Origin: Paenibacillus albus
GTDB taxonomy: Bacteria; Bacillota; Bacilli; Paenibacillales; Paenibacillaceae
Length of the DNA stretch: 64,000 nucleotides
Direction: 5' to 3'
Assembly: GCF_003952225.1 (NCBI RefSeq)
Contig: NZ_CP034437.1
Location: 2,494,501-2,558,500, forward strand
Shown here: positions 27,434 through 36,197 of the stretch, in pieces
Numbering within the stretch: the first letter of the stretch is position 1
Layout of the letters: each line of letters opens with the position of its first letter
Notes under the pieces: generated by a model
Databases searched by the model: none
Told to the model about the DNA's origin: nothing
What the model saw: only the letters and a program-made list of their open reading frames with translations
Position numbers and translations under genes: made by a program

Positions 27434-27757
27434 TTATGCCTCGACGAGTACGAACTTGCCGTCGCGGACTTCTAGTGGGGCGCATTCGAGTGTTTCGCCC
27501 GGTACGTTCGTTGATTCGCCTGTCTTAGCGTCGAAGCACCAGTAGTGCAGCGGGCAGACGAGCTCATTCAGATGAGGGCGGACGATGCCGCCTGCGTGCG
27601 GACAGATTGCCGAGATTAGGGTATAGCGCTGTTCTTCGCCTTCTATGCGCGGTGCTTCTACAATATAGTGAGGCTGCATATCGACTTTTACATGTGCCGG
27701 GAAAGCTGTGAAGTCCTCAACGCTCCCAATTACTTTCACTCCATTTGACTCGCTCAT
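27434..27757 (-). CDS. Rieske 2Fe-2S ferredoxin-like protein
   Basis: A 107-residue single Rieske domain. The 2Fe-2S ligands are clear: Cys52-x-His54 (CPHAGGIV) and Cys68-x2-His71 (CPLHYWCF). It resembles NirD-type and small soluble Rieske proteins that pass electrons to a reductase or oxygenase, but no partner gene is adjacent. AAAAGGAG lies before the ATG; it and the DUF2161 gene 33 bases upstream run in the same direction and may be cotranscribed. Confidence 0.88.
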   Translation of the reverse strand: MSESNGVKVIGSVEDFTAFPAHVKVDMQPHYIVEAPRIEGEEQRYTLISAICPHAGGIVRPHLNELVCPLHYWCFDAKTGESTNVPGETLECAPLEVRDGKFVLVEA

Positions 27758-27790
27758 TCGTAAATTCGCTCCTTTTATAATATGTACTTA

Positions 27791-28519
27791 TTATGGCTGA
27801 TTGGTGCCTTGTTTCTTCCGCCACGCCTCTACGATTTCCTCGTGTGCAGCAAGCGCCGCGATGCCCTCGGACTTAAGTCCATATAAGCCGCGCTCGATGC
27901 GCGTGAACCATTTGTAATAATCGTCCCGCACAATCTGCCCCACGTTCGCAACTTCCGTTAGCTTCTTAATCGCGCTCGGGGATTGGTTCCCATGCTCCCT
28001 GATCGCCCAAGCGACGCGAAGCGCTTTCTCCTTATACGCGGTCATGAGCTTGCGTCCTGTGCTGCCACCGGTATTATAATCGCCGCTGCGCTCACGGAAT
28101 TCCGTTAACAGCTTCGCCTGCCTAGTTCGCCGCTGTCCGCGGACAGGGGGATCGCCAGGCTCGCACAGCATCTCGAGGAGCGGCTCCTTTGTCTTGAAGA
28201 AGGTAACCGTCATCAGCCCAATCCCGAGCATGCGGCAAAGCTCTGCAAGATCGCCGAAGCGCTGATTGTGCGAACCGCCCTTCTTGCGATTGCGCTCCAC
28301 GGCGAGAATAACGTTGCCGCCGAGCCGCAGCCGCTCGACTCCTTGCAGAAGCAGAGCAAGATTGAACGTTTTCTTCATCTCGACGAGAATTGTTTCTTCT
28401 GTTTGCGGGTGGATGGCTACGAGGTCGCAATGCATGATTTCGCTTTTCACTTCATAGCCTTGCTTTTCAAAATACGCTTTAATCGGCTTGTACAGCTCAG
28501 TTTCATGTGTAATTGCCAT
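27791..28519 (-). CDS. DUF2161 protein, putative PD-(D/E)XK phosphodiesterase
   Basis: 242 residues. The N-terminal ~100 carry a restriction-endonuclease-like core: HCDLVAIHP then ILVEMKKTF (D...ExK pattern). The C-terminal part is basic and helical (VRGQRRTRQAKLL; winged-helix-like SPSAIKKLTEVANVGQIV). DNA or RNA cleavage is possible but unproven. I chose the ATG at 28519, where GGGAAGGGG precedes; the open frame extends 54 bases further without a signal. Confidence 0.78.
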   Translation of the reverse strand: MAITHETELYKPIKAYFEKQGYEVKSEIMHCDLVAIHPQTEETILVEMKKTFNLALLLQGVERLRLGGNVILAVERNRKKGGSHNQRFGDLAELCRMLGIGLMTVTFFKTKEPLLEMLCEPGDPPVRGQRRTRQAKLLTEFRERSGDYNTGGSTGRKLMTAYKEKALRVAWAIREHGNQSPSAIKKLTEVANVGQIVRDDYYKWFTRIERGLYGLKSEGIAALAAHEEIVEAWRKKQGTNQP

Positions 28520-28773
28520 ATACGCGAACGCCCCTTCCCTTGCCGGCGGCAGCAAGGCGCCACTTTCTCGCAAGACGTAAGTCTTTGGAGATTATAACAC
28601 ATTCCGTTCCGCTCCTTCAGCCACATTTTTGGGCTTACAGCCGATGTCATAACTTTCTTCTGTCGGGTTAGAGCGGCAATCGTCGTTTCCTGCTGCATTC
28701 GACATTATTCCTGCTCGTACGCTGTGGCCTCATATCGGGAGGCATTACCAGTGTTTACAATCAATTAAGAGAG
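28520..28773. other. Intergenic region without recognised gene
   Basis: Divergent region upstream of the DUF2161 gene. I see no strong ORF, repeat or terminator here. Confidence 0.5.
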
Positions 28774-28905
28774 GTGAATAAGCTGTCCGTTCTGGCTGAA
28801 GAGGTGTCAATCCATCGTGGAGTGGGTCGGAAATTGGCGGAATCTTGTTTAAAAAATAGGGCAACTTCCCTTAAGAAAGCGCATAGGAATGTAATACTTC
28901 AATAA
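28774..28905 (+). CDS. Possible 43-residue basic peptide (weak)
   Basis: A GTG-started frame begins VNKLSVLAEEVSIHRGVGRK and ends TSLKKAHRNVILQ. It is basic and partly helical. AAGAGAG lies just upstream, but spacing is short and there is no ATG. It lies between a divergent gene and prkA. It may be only leader RNA of prkA. Confidence 0.25.
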   Translation: MNKLSVLAEEVSIHRGVGRKLAESCLKNRATSLKKAHRNVILQ

Positions 28906-29006
28906 AAAATGCCGGGCAGCTTTAGATGGCCGGATGGTCTTTCGACCCGCATTAGTCGTCTTGCAATTGAGCACCGGATGGAGACAGCGTATATGCTAAC
29001 GAAGTG

Positions 29007-29027
29007 AGTTTTGCCTCTAGCAAAACT
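29007..29027 (+). promoter_or_regulatory. Hairpin abutting the prkA ribosome site
   Basis: Perfect 8-bp stem AGTTTTGC/GCAAAACT with a CTCTA loop, three bases before AGGAGG (29031-29036). It has no T-run, so it is not a terminator; it could limit RNA decay or ribosome access. Confidence 0.5.
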
Positions 29028-29043
29028 TATAGGAGGTTACGGC

Positions 29044-30942
29044 ATGGATATTTTGAAACGGATATCGGCGTACAAGGCGGAAAGTGAGAAGCTGACTTGG
29101 AATGGCTCCTTTAAGGACTATCTCGAGCTGCTAAGGCAAGACCCTACTCCGGCCATGACTGCGCATGCTCGTGTCTACGAAATGATCGAGTCATTCGGGG
29201 TGGTTGAGGATGGCGGCGGTACGAAGAAATACAAGTTTTTCGAGCAGGAAATATTCGGGCTTGATCGTGCCGTAGAGAAGCTGGTGGAGGAGTACTTCCA
29301 CTCATCGGCTCGCCGACTTGATGTCCGCAAACGGATTCTGCTCTTGATGGGTCCGGTCAGCGGCGGTAAATCGACCATTGTAACGATGCTTAAGCGTGGA
29401 CTCGAACAATTCTCGCGAACCGAACGGGGCGCTGTCTATGCGATTAAAGGCTGCCCGATGCATGAAGATCCTCTTCATCTCATCCCACACGAGTTGCGGG
29501 CGGAGGCGGAGCGCGAGCTTGGCGTCCGAATTGAGGGTAATCTATGCCCTTCCTGCCAAATGCGCGTAAGAACCGAATACAGCGGTGATATTGAAAATGT
29601 ACAGGTGGAGCGTGTAGTTATCTCCGAGGAGAGCCGAATTGGTATCGGAACATTCAGTCCGTCCGATCCGAAGTCGCAGGATATCGCGGATTTGACAGGC
29701 AGCATCGACTTCTCGACGATTACCGAATTTGGTTCGGAATCTGATCCCCGCGCCTACCGTTTCGACGGAGAGCTGAACAAAGCGAACCGCGGTTTGATGG
29801 AGTTCCAAGAGATGTTGAAGTGTGATGAGAAGTTCCTCTGGAATTTGCTCTCTCTTACCCAAGAAGGCAATTTCAAAGCTGGCAGGTTCGCTTTGATTTC
29901 AGCCGATGAGCTCATTGTGGCGCATACGAACGAAACGGAGTATAAGTCGTTCATTGCCAATAAGAAGAACGAAGCGCTGCAGTCCCGGATGATTGTTATG
30001 CCGATTCCGTATAACCTCAAGGTGTCGGAAGAAGAGAAAATCTACAAGAAGCTGATCGGGCAAAGCGATATGAAGCACATTCATATTGCGCCGCATGCGC
30101 TCCGTTCGGCAGCGATCTTCTCGATTCTGACTCGTCTGAAAGAAACGAAGAAGCAAGGCATGGACCTCGTCAAAAAAATGCGCATGTACGATGGCGAGGA
30201 AGTGGAAGGCTACAAAGAAGCCGACCTCAAAGAAATGCAGTCGGAGTATATTGAAGAAGGGATGTCGGGGATTGATCCGCGGTATGTCATCAACCGGATT
30301 TCCAGTGCCCTCATTAAACAGGATCTGCAATGTATCAACGCCCTGGATGTGCTTCGCGCGCTGAAGGAAGGGCTTGATCAGCACCCTTCGATTACGAAGG
30401 AAGAGCGCGAGCGGTACTTAAACTTCATCTCAACGGCAAGAAAAGAATACGACGGACTCGCCAAGAAAGAGATCCAGAAGGCGTTTGTTTACTCCTTCGA
30501 AGAGTCCGCTAGAACGTTGTTCGAGAACTATCTCGACAACATCGAGTCCTACTGCAACTGGTCGAAGATCAAAGATCCGCTGACCGGTGAAGAGATGGAT
30601 CCAGATGAGCGGCTTATGCGTTCCATAGAGGAGCAAATCGGCGTCTCCGAGAATGCGAAGAAGGCGTTCCGTGAAGAGATTCTGATCCGTATCTCCTCCT
30701 ACTCGCGCAAAGGCAAGAAGTTTGATTATTTCAGCCACGAACGGCTGCGCGAAGCGATTGAGAAGAAGCTGTTTACCGATCTGAAGGACATCGTCAAAAT
30801 CACCACTTCGACGAAGACGCCGGACGAGAAGCAGCTCAAGCGGATTAACGAAGTGACCAAACGGCTTATTGATGAGCATGGCTACTGCCCGGTCTGCTCA
30901 AATGAATTGCTGCGCTACGTAGGCAGCTTGTTGAACCGGTAA
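29044..30942 (+). CDS. prkA: PrkA-family serine protein kinase / AAA protease
   Basis: 632 residues, the usual PrkA length. An AAA-type ATPase core has Walker A GPVSGGKST (from residue 103), and the C-terminal region is the PrkA domain with similarity to protein kinases. In Bacillus, PrkA is made in the mother cell and affects sporulation; both kinase and ATP-dependent protease activity have been reported for the family. A CPMHEDP and CPSCQM segment could bind metal. Start at 29044 behind AGGAGG. The functional partners yhbH and spoVR are in this window but apart. Confidence 0.95.
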   Translation: MDILKRISAYKAESEKLTWNGSFKDYLELLRQDPTPAMTAHARVYEMIESFGVVEDGGGTKKYKFFEQEIFGLDRAVEKLVEEYFHSSARRLDVRKRILLLMGPVSGGKSTIVTMLKRGLEQFSRTERGAVYAIKGCPMHEDPLHLIPHELRAEAERELGVRIEGNLCPSCQMRVRTEYSGDIENVQVERVVISEESRIGIGTFSPSDPKSQDIADLTGSIDFSTITEFGSESDPRAYRFDGELNKANRGLMEFQEMLKCDEKFLWNLLSLTQEGNFKAGRFALISADELIVAHTNETEYKSFIANKKNEALQSRMIVMPIPYNLKVSEEEKIYKKLIGQSDMKHIHIAPHALRSAAIFSILTRLKETKKQGMDLVKKMRMYDGEEVEGYKEADLKEMQSEYIEEGMSGIDPRYVINRISSALIKQDLQCINALDVLRALKEGLDQHPSITKEERERYLNFISTARKEYDGLAKKEIQKAFVYSFEESARTLFENYLDNIESYCNWSKIKDPLTGEEMDPDERLMRSIEEQIGVSENAKKAFREEILIRISSYSRKGKKFDYFSHERLREAIEKKLFTDLKDIVKITTSTKTPDEKQLKRINEVTKRLIDEHGYCPVCSNELLRYVGSLLNR

Positions 30943-30949
30943 GTTAATG

Positions 30950-30991
30950 ATGCCGCAGTACGCTGCCACAAGCGTGCTGCGGCATTCTTTT
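30950..30991 (+). terminator. Terminator after prkA
   Basis: ATGCCGCAG...ACGCT / AGCGT...CTGCGGCAT hairpin followed by TCTTTT. Confidence 0.85.
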
Positions 30992-31086
30992 GATAAAGAG
31001 GTAAATGCACCGGAGTAATGTTAGACGGCTGCAATTATGATAAAATGGGAACATAAGTTCCTATTCGTTGTGGGGGAGTGTTGAAC

Positions 31087-31464
31087 ATGCAATTGCTGTT
31101 ACTGAATGAAGAGGATCAGCCGGTATGGCTCGGGCTTGATGAAATATGTATGATCACGGCGTCGCCGAAAGGGCCGATATTTATTGCGAAAGACGGGACA
31201 AGCTGTCGATATCCGATCACGATGGAGCAGCTTGCTGCGGCACTTAGCAGCTACGGATTCGAGCGAATTGATCGTAATGTAATTGGTAATGTAGCGGCAG
31301 CTGCAAGCTATGACCCGGCCATTCGCAAGCTGGTATTCGAGCAAGAGGATTCCGATGAGGGAGCTCTGCTTTATGCAACGGTCTCCTCGACGAACGTTTC
31401 GAAAGTAAAGCATCTAATTGTTCGTGAAGATCATTGTAGGAAATGCGCCTATTCCGCTGCGTGA
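31087..31464 (+). CDS. LytTR-domain DNA-binding protein
   Basis: 125 residues made of little more than one LytTR-like domain: TMEQLAAALSSYGFERIDRNVIGNV fits the family's central strand-helix motif (the FxRIHRS-like position). There is no receiver domain, so control by a kinase is not evident. The C-terminus holds CRKC. It likely regulates nearby or unlinked genes. GGGGGAG precedes the ATG at 31087. Confidence 0.75.
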   Translation: MQLLLLNEEDQPVWLGLDEICMITASPKGPIFIAKDGTSCRYPITMEQLAAALSSYGFERIDRNVIGNVAAAASYDPAIRKLVFEQEDSDEGALLYATVSSTNVSKVKHLIVREDHCRKCAYSAA

Positions 31465-31691
31465 GCATAGGATGGGAAGATGGCAGATAGGCGTCAGACC
31501 GGACATGTGATTATTGTAAAGGGCAGATGGATCGTCCATTATCGTCTAAAGTTTATGTTATATAAGTTGACATGAATGTTCGGATTAGGTATCATTTAAG
31601 TTAATAAAAGGTAATTATTCATTTGGTGCTTGGACAATTTTGGACAAAAACTGACATGATAATGACACTGAAGGTGCTGGGGGCGGTAACG

Positions 31692-33149
31692 ATGTCGATG
31701 GCGATGAAATCCGGGTTCAATCAGTACGATTCGCAATCCTTCTACGACGAAATGTTCGATCACGAATTTAATGTACGAGGCCATTATGAGAGTGTTCATC
31801 GAACGTTCGCTCGTATGAAGCCGCCTGAGCTTGCAGCGCGCCACGCGAAGATCCAACAGCGGATGCTGGAAGAAGGAATCACGTTCACGTTATATGCCCA
31901 AAATCAAAATGAACCGTTGGAGCGAACCATTCCGTTCGATTACATTCCTCGCATCATTCCGCGACATGAATGGGAGGGGATCGAACGAGGCATGAAGCAA
32001 CGGGTACAGGCGCTGAATGCCTTCATCCGGGACGTTTATCACGAACAGCGGATTGTGAAGGATGGCATTATCCCACGGCAAATGATTATCGGCAACAAGT
32101 ATTTTCGCCCGGAGATGGCCGGACTTGACGTCCCGCAGAACGTCTATATGACTGCTTCCGGCATAGATTTAATAAGAGACGAGATGGGCCGGTACTATGT
32201 GCTTGAGGATAATCTTCGTACCCCGTCCGGATTCTCGTACTTGTACAAAGGGAGAAGCCTGATGAACGAGCTCTTCTCCGACCTGTACTTATCGTGCGCG
32301 GTATCGGACATCGAACGAAGCCTCAATGTTTTCCTCGGTTCACTTCGCAGCTTGGCTCCTTCAGGGAAGCGGGATCCTCTTATTGTCCTGCTAACGCCAG
32401 GTGCGTACAATTCCGCTTATTTCGAGCATGCTTTCCTCGCACAGCAGATGGGCATCCATCTTGTTGAAGGGCGTGACCTCGTGTACAAGGATCACAAAAT
32501 CTATTTGCGCGATCTCCGCGGGTTGCGGCAGGTAGATGTCATCTACAGGCGGCTCGATGATGATTACTTAGACCCGCTCGCATTTCAAGCGGATTCACTG
32601 CTTGGTGTTCCGGGGCTCATGAATGCATACAGGGCGGGCAATGTCGCCATTGCGAATGCGCCCGGAACGGGAGTTGCGGACGACAAGGCGGTCTATGCCT
32701 ATGTTCCGGACATGGTTCGATATTACCTTGGCGAAGAGCCGATTCTGAACAATGTGCCAACCTATATTCTGTCCCGCAAGGAAGACCGGGAGTATGCGCT
32801 TGAGAATTTGGAGCAGCTCGTCGTCAAGGAGACGTCCTTATCGGGTGGCTATGGCATGTTAATCGGACCAGCGGCAAGCGCGAAGGAAATCGGTGCTTTC
32901 GCCGATGCGATTCGCCGCGATCCGAGCCGTTACATCGCTCAGACGACGATGAACCTATCACGTGCACCGGTCATGCTCGGCGGAGCGATGCAGCCACGCC
33001 ATATTGATTTGCGCGTGTTCGTGCTGATGGGGGCGCAGACGCATGTCATCCCTGGAGGTCTGACGCGTGTTGCGTTGAAGGAAGGCTCGCTTGTCGTCAA
33101 CTCCTCGCAAGGCGGCGGTGTGAAGGACACCTGGGTGCTAAGTCGGTAA
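31692..33149 (+). CDS. Circularly permuted ATP-grasp protein (type 2)
   Basis: 485 residues of the CP-ATP-grasp family (DUF404/DUF407). Segments such as IGNKYFRPEM, YVLEDNLRTPSGFSY, DVIYRRLDDDYLDP, AIANAPGTGVADDKAVY and FVLMG are characteristic. The enzyme is predicted to form amide bonds between amino acids, using ATP. With the alpha-E gene and transglutaminase-like gene that follow, it forms a module predicted from comparative genomics to make or modify a small peptide. Start ATG at 31692 (GGGGGCGG upstream) is my choice; ATGs at 31656 and upstream are possible. Confidence 0.9.
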   Translation: MSMAMKSGFNQYDSQSFYDEMFDHEFNVRGHYESVHRTFARMKPPELAARHAKIQQRMLEEGITFTLYAQNQNEPLERTIPFDYIPRIIPRHEWEGIERGMKQRVQALNAFIRDVYHEQRIVKDGIIPRQMIIGNKYFRPEMAGLDVPQNVYMTASGIDLIRDEMGRYYVLEDNLRTPSGFSYLYKGRSLMNELFSDLYLSCAVSDIERSLNVFLGSLRSLAPSGKRDPLIVLLTPGAYNSAYFEHAFLAQQMGIHLVEGRDLVYKDHKIYLRDLRGLRQVDVIYRRLDDDYLDPLAFQADSLLGVPGLMNAYRAGNVAIANAPGTGVADDKAVYAYVPDMVRYYLGEEPILNNVPTYILSRKEDREYALENLEQLVVKETSLSGGYGMLIGPAASAKEIGAFADAIRRDPSRYIAQTTMNLSRAPVMLGGAMQPRHIDLRVFVLMGAQTHVIPGGLTRVALKEGSLVVNSSQGGGVKDTWVLSR

Positions 33150-33179
33150 TGTCGCAAAGAATGAAGCGGAGGGATCTAT

Positions 33180-34181
33180 ATGCTGAATCGTAATGCAGAG
33201 GCGTTGTTCTGGATCGGACGGTACATGGAACGAGCGGAGAACCATGCCCGGCTAATAGATGTGCATTATCATTTGCAAGCCGATGATATGTCGGTCATTC
33301 CAAGAGGCGAGCCTGGCGAGAAAGCGCAGACCCTCTGCAAGTGGGGACGAATCGTAGATGCACTCGGCAGCCGTGATGCCTATGAGCAGCAATATGGCAC
33401 TTATGCGGAGCAAGATGTGATTCACTACATCACACTTGATCGTGATAACAGCAATTCGCTTGTCACTTGCATCAATCATGCGCGCGACAATGTACGGACG
33501 CTGCGCGAGAAGCTGCCAAGCGAGCTGTGGGATGTGACGAACGGGTTCTATCTATGGCTCCGCGAGAAGCAGGCTGGCGACTTTACAAAGGAATCGCCCC
33601 ATCAGTTTTTTGGTCGGATTAAAGAGTGGACGGCGCTGTTCCATGGCGTTACGCAGTCGGTCATGCCTCGTGAGAACGAGTGGCATTTCATTGAATGCGG
33701 CCGTTACTTGGAGCGGACGGAGAATACGCTGCGCATCTTGCAGTCCGCTATTATGTCTCGGACGTTGATCTACCCGGATGCGGAAGGAAGTAATGACCTC
33801 TATCCGTTCCTTCAAGCGGTGCTTCGTTCGGTGAGCGGCTATCAACCGTTCCGCCGCTATTATGCCGATGGCTTATCGCCTGAGGCGATTATGGAATTCC
33901 TGATTTTAAGCGAGGTGTTTCCGCGCTCGGTCCATTATTCGCTGAATGCGCTTGATGAGCATCTGCGCGGCATTCAGCTGCAGGAGAAGCAGCTGCGCGT
34001 CGCTCACGACCGGATTATCCGCCAAGTCATGAAGCTGAAGGCGGAGCTTGCCTGCCTCGAGCGGGATGACCTGCACGTTCAGACCGAAGGTAAAGTGACA
34101 GGAGAATTATTGCAGGCTGCAGGACAGCTCGGCGCATCGTTCGCATCCACCTTTTTTCGTATGGGGGAGGTCAGCGCATGA
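33180..34181 (+). CDS. Alpha-E domain protein (DUF403)
   Basis: 333 residues, mostly alpha-helical, with the N-terminal NRNAEALFWIGRYMERAENHARLID typical of this family and a mid-protein ECGRYLERTENTLRIL echo. It always travels with CP-ATP-grasp genes. The molecular role is unknown; it may act as a partner or substrate-binding component. GGAGGGATC precedes the ATG. The stop overlaps the next start (ATGA). Confidence 0.9.
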   Translation: MLNRNAEALFWIGRYMERAENHARLIDVHYHLQADDMSVIPRGEPGEKAQTLCKWGRIVDALGSRDAYEQQYGTYAEQDVIHYITLDRDNSNSLVTCINHARDNVRTLREKLPSELWDVTNGFYLWLREKQAGDFTKESPHQFFGRIKEWTALFHGVTQSVMPRENEWHFIECGRYLERTENTLRILQSAIMSRTLIYPDAEGSNDLYPFLQAVLRSVSGYQPFRRYYADGLSPEAIMEFLILSEVFPRSVHYSLNALDEHLRGIQLQEKQLRVAHDRIIRQVMKLKAELACLERDDLHVQTEGKVTGELLQAAGQLGASFASTFFRMGEVSA

Positions 34182-35065
34182 AGCTGTTCATTACGCACAC
34201 GACACAATATTCGTACGGAGATCCGGTGATGGACAGTGTCAATGAGCTGCGGCTGACGCCATTCACGAACGAGCAGCAATCCTGCTACCAGCATTCGATC
34301 TCGGTGGAACCGAATGCGCCTCTCTTCAGTTACAATGATTATTTTGGCAATCGGGTCCATGTGTTCTCGGTGAATCATACTCACAGGAGCCTCCAGATTC
34401 GGACGCAAATGACCGTTGTGACCAAAGAGGCGATCAAGCCGGAGCAGGGCAGGGAGGCGATGATGCCGGAGGAGGCATGGAGCTATCTGGTTTCTGACGG
34501 TGCGGTCAATCAGTTTGCGGAATATTTGCTACCGACCGAATATACCGGCATTACGCCTGAGGTGGCTGCTTTTGCGGAAAGTCCTGTGGAGAACGGTACG
34601 AATGAGATGGAGCAGCAAGGCGTGTTTGGTTGGTTGTCTTGTGTCTCGAATCGGATTTGCAATGAATTCGTGTACGATCCGGAAGCGACGAACGTACACA
34701 CGATTGCGAGTGATATGCTCCACAGGCGTCGAGGTGTATGCCAAGACTTCGCTCATCTCATGATTGCGGCCTGCCGTGCCAAAGGAGTGCCTGCCCGCTA
34801 TGTGAGCGGGTATCATTTTGTCGGAGATTTGCAAGGCGGCAGCGCGGACTTCGAGCAGGCCTCACACGCATGGGTGGAAGCTTACGTGCCAGGGCTCGGC
34901 TGGTGCGGGTTCGATCCGACGAATGATGCGCTTGTCGGTGAGCGATATGTGAAGCTTGGTCATGGCCGCGACTACAAAGATATTGTGCCGGTCAAAGGCG
35001 TCTATCGCGGAACGAGCGAAGCGGAGCTTGCTGTATCGGTGGATGTGAAACGGATAGATGGATAA
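34178..35065 (+). CDS. Transglutaminase-like cysteine protease
   Basis: 295 residues. An N-terminal beta region (FITHTTQYSYGDPVMDSVNELRL) of the bacterial transglutaminase family precedes the catalytic core with Cys188 (RRGVCQDFAH), His230 (SHAWVEAY) and Asp246 (GFDPTND). No signal peptide, so it is cytoplasmic. In the ATP-grasp/alpha-E module it probably cleaves or transfers the peptide. Translational coupling with alpha-E via ATGA. Confidence 0.92.
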   Translation: MKLFITHTTQYSYGDPVMDSVNELRLTPFTNEQQSCYQHSISVEPNAPLFSYNDYFGNRVHVFSVNHTHRSLQIRTQMTVVTKEAIKPEQGREAMMPEEAWSYLVSDGAVNQFAEYLLPTEYTGITPEVAAFAESPVENGTNEMEQQGVFGWLSCVSNRICNEFVYDPEATNVHTIASDMLHRRRGVCQDFAHLMIAACRAKGVPARYVSGYHFVGDLQGGSADFEQASHAWVEAYVPGLGWCGFDPTNDALVGERYVKLGHGRDYKDIVPVKGVYRGTSEAELAVSVDVKRIDG

Positions 35066-35135
35066 TATTCGGCGGTCCAGGGGAATCTGAACTGATTCTT
35101 AATTATAATTCAGATCTCTTGGAGGTTGGCCGTTA

Positions 35136-35720
35136 GTGAAACATCTTGTAGTTATTGCCCATCCGAATCCAGAAAGCTTCAATCATGCGATTGCGAAGCG
35201 GTTTACTAGCGCACTGCAAGAGAAGGGGCATGAAGTTGCCATCCGCGACCTCTATGGGATCGGGTTCGAAGCGGTGCTGAGCATGAGAGACTTTGCTGCA
35301 TCGCGCGCAGGTGACACTCCGTCAGACATTCGTGCAGAGCAGCAGATGATAAGTGATGCCGATGTTCTGACGTGGATATACCCAATTTGGTGGACAGGCT
35401 TGCCGGCGATTCTCAAAGGCTACGTCGACCGCGTCTTCGCATACGGTTACGCATATAAATACAGCGAAGGCGGCGATATTGAGAAGCTGCTTGTCGGCAA
35501 GAAGGGCTACAGCATCAATACGCACGGAACGCCAATCGACATTTACCAATCTATCGGTATGCTGGGAGCGCTTCAGAAGACGTCGGATACTGGCATCTTC
35601 GATTTCTGTGGCATCGAAACGGTGGGTCATCTGTTCTTCGGCAGTGTGCCGCAGGTGGACGATGACGCACGAGAAGGAATGCTGAAGCGGGTTGAGGATG
35701 AGGTAGGGCGGTTGTTTTAA
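35136..35720 (+). CDS. Flavodoxin-fold NAD(P)H dehydrogenase (quinone)
   Basis: 194 residues with a GTG start behind CTTGGAGG. Seen: VVIAHPNPESFNHAIA at the N-terminus, the flavin-binding WIYPIWWTGLPAILKGYVDRVF, and THGTP. It fits the NQO1/KefF/YwrO family of FMN- or FAD-dependent two-electron reductases, which detoxify quinones. A 7-bp inverted repeat (ATCTGAA/TTCAGAT) lies upstream. Confidence 0.9.
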   Translation: MKHLVVIAHPNPESFNHAIAKRFTSALQEKGHEVAIRDLYGIGFEAVLSMRDFAASRAGDTPSDIRAEQQMISDADVLTWIYPIWWTGLPAILKGYVDRVFAYGYAYKYSEGGDIEKLLVGKKGYSINTHGTPIDIYQSIGMLGALQKTSDTGIFDFCGIETVGHLFFGSVPQVDDDAREGMLKRVEDEVGRLF

Positions 35721-35767
35721 GGTGCGGCGGTTGAAAAGAGTGTCGATGGCAAGCTCGGTTCGGGTTA
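35721..35767. other. Start of a 477-base intergenic region
   Basis: The gap 35721-36197 holds the tandem structured repeat, a terminator-like hairpin and a minus-strand terminator, all listed separately. I see no gene in it. Confidence 0.6.
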
Positions 35768-35958
35768 TTGGGCTGACGTGAGAGTTTCGAATTCGCACTC
35801 TCAGCGGCGGAATCGCTGGTTTCGGATGGCGATAGTACCTAAAAAGGCGCGATCCCAGTTATCTGTGGAAGCGCGAGTTTCGAATTCGCACGTTTAGCAG
35901 CGGAATCACTGATCTCGGAAGGTGAGAGTACCAAAGGAGCACGCTCACAGTACGCAAG
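35768..35958 (+). repeat. Two tandem ~93-bp structured units
   Basis: Unit 1 core 35782-35850 and unit 2 core 35875-35943 share GAGTTTCGAATTCGCAC exactly, then AGC-GCGGAATC, CTCGGA-type and AGTACC blocks (about 80% identical overall). In unit 1 ATCGC/GCGAT pairs; in unit 2 the equivalent is TCAC/GTGA. The outer stem is TTGGG/CCCAG in unit 1 and CTGTG/CACAG in unit 2. Pairing is kept while bases change. The short first hairpin (TGAGAGT/ACTCTCA) is seen only in unit 1. Confidence 0.72.
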
Positions 35959-35959
35959 A

Positions 35960-36018
35960 AGATCGCATACCTTTCCAGAGTCGTCAACACGGCTGACTCT
36001 CGAGGATGCGATCTTTTC
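35960..36018 (+). terminator. Composite terminator after the tandem units
   Basis: GATCGCAT...CC / GG-ATGCGATC with an inner AGAGTC/GACTCT stem, followed by TTTTCATT. Confidence 0.7.
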
Positions 36019-36136
36019 ATTACCCGTATATAAAGAGCTGACTCGTCTTGGTAACGTCGCAACTGAATACAATGCACTTGCTCTCGATGATTTTTCCAGG
36101 TGAACCGACTTGCCTCTCAACTGAATCAACTAATAA

Positions 36137-36168
36137 AACTCCAGAGAAAAAATCTCTCTCCGGAGTTG
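36137..36168 (-). terminator. Terminator of the TasA-like gene
   Basis: On the minus strand ACTCCGGAG / CTCTGGAGT (one G-T pair) with a T-rich loop, followed by TTTATTAG. Confidence 0.6.
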
Positions 36169-36197
36169 GATTGGTAACGAGGGTATGGGCTGGGCGT

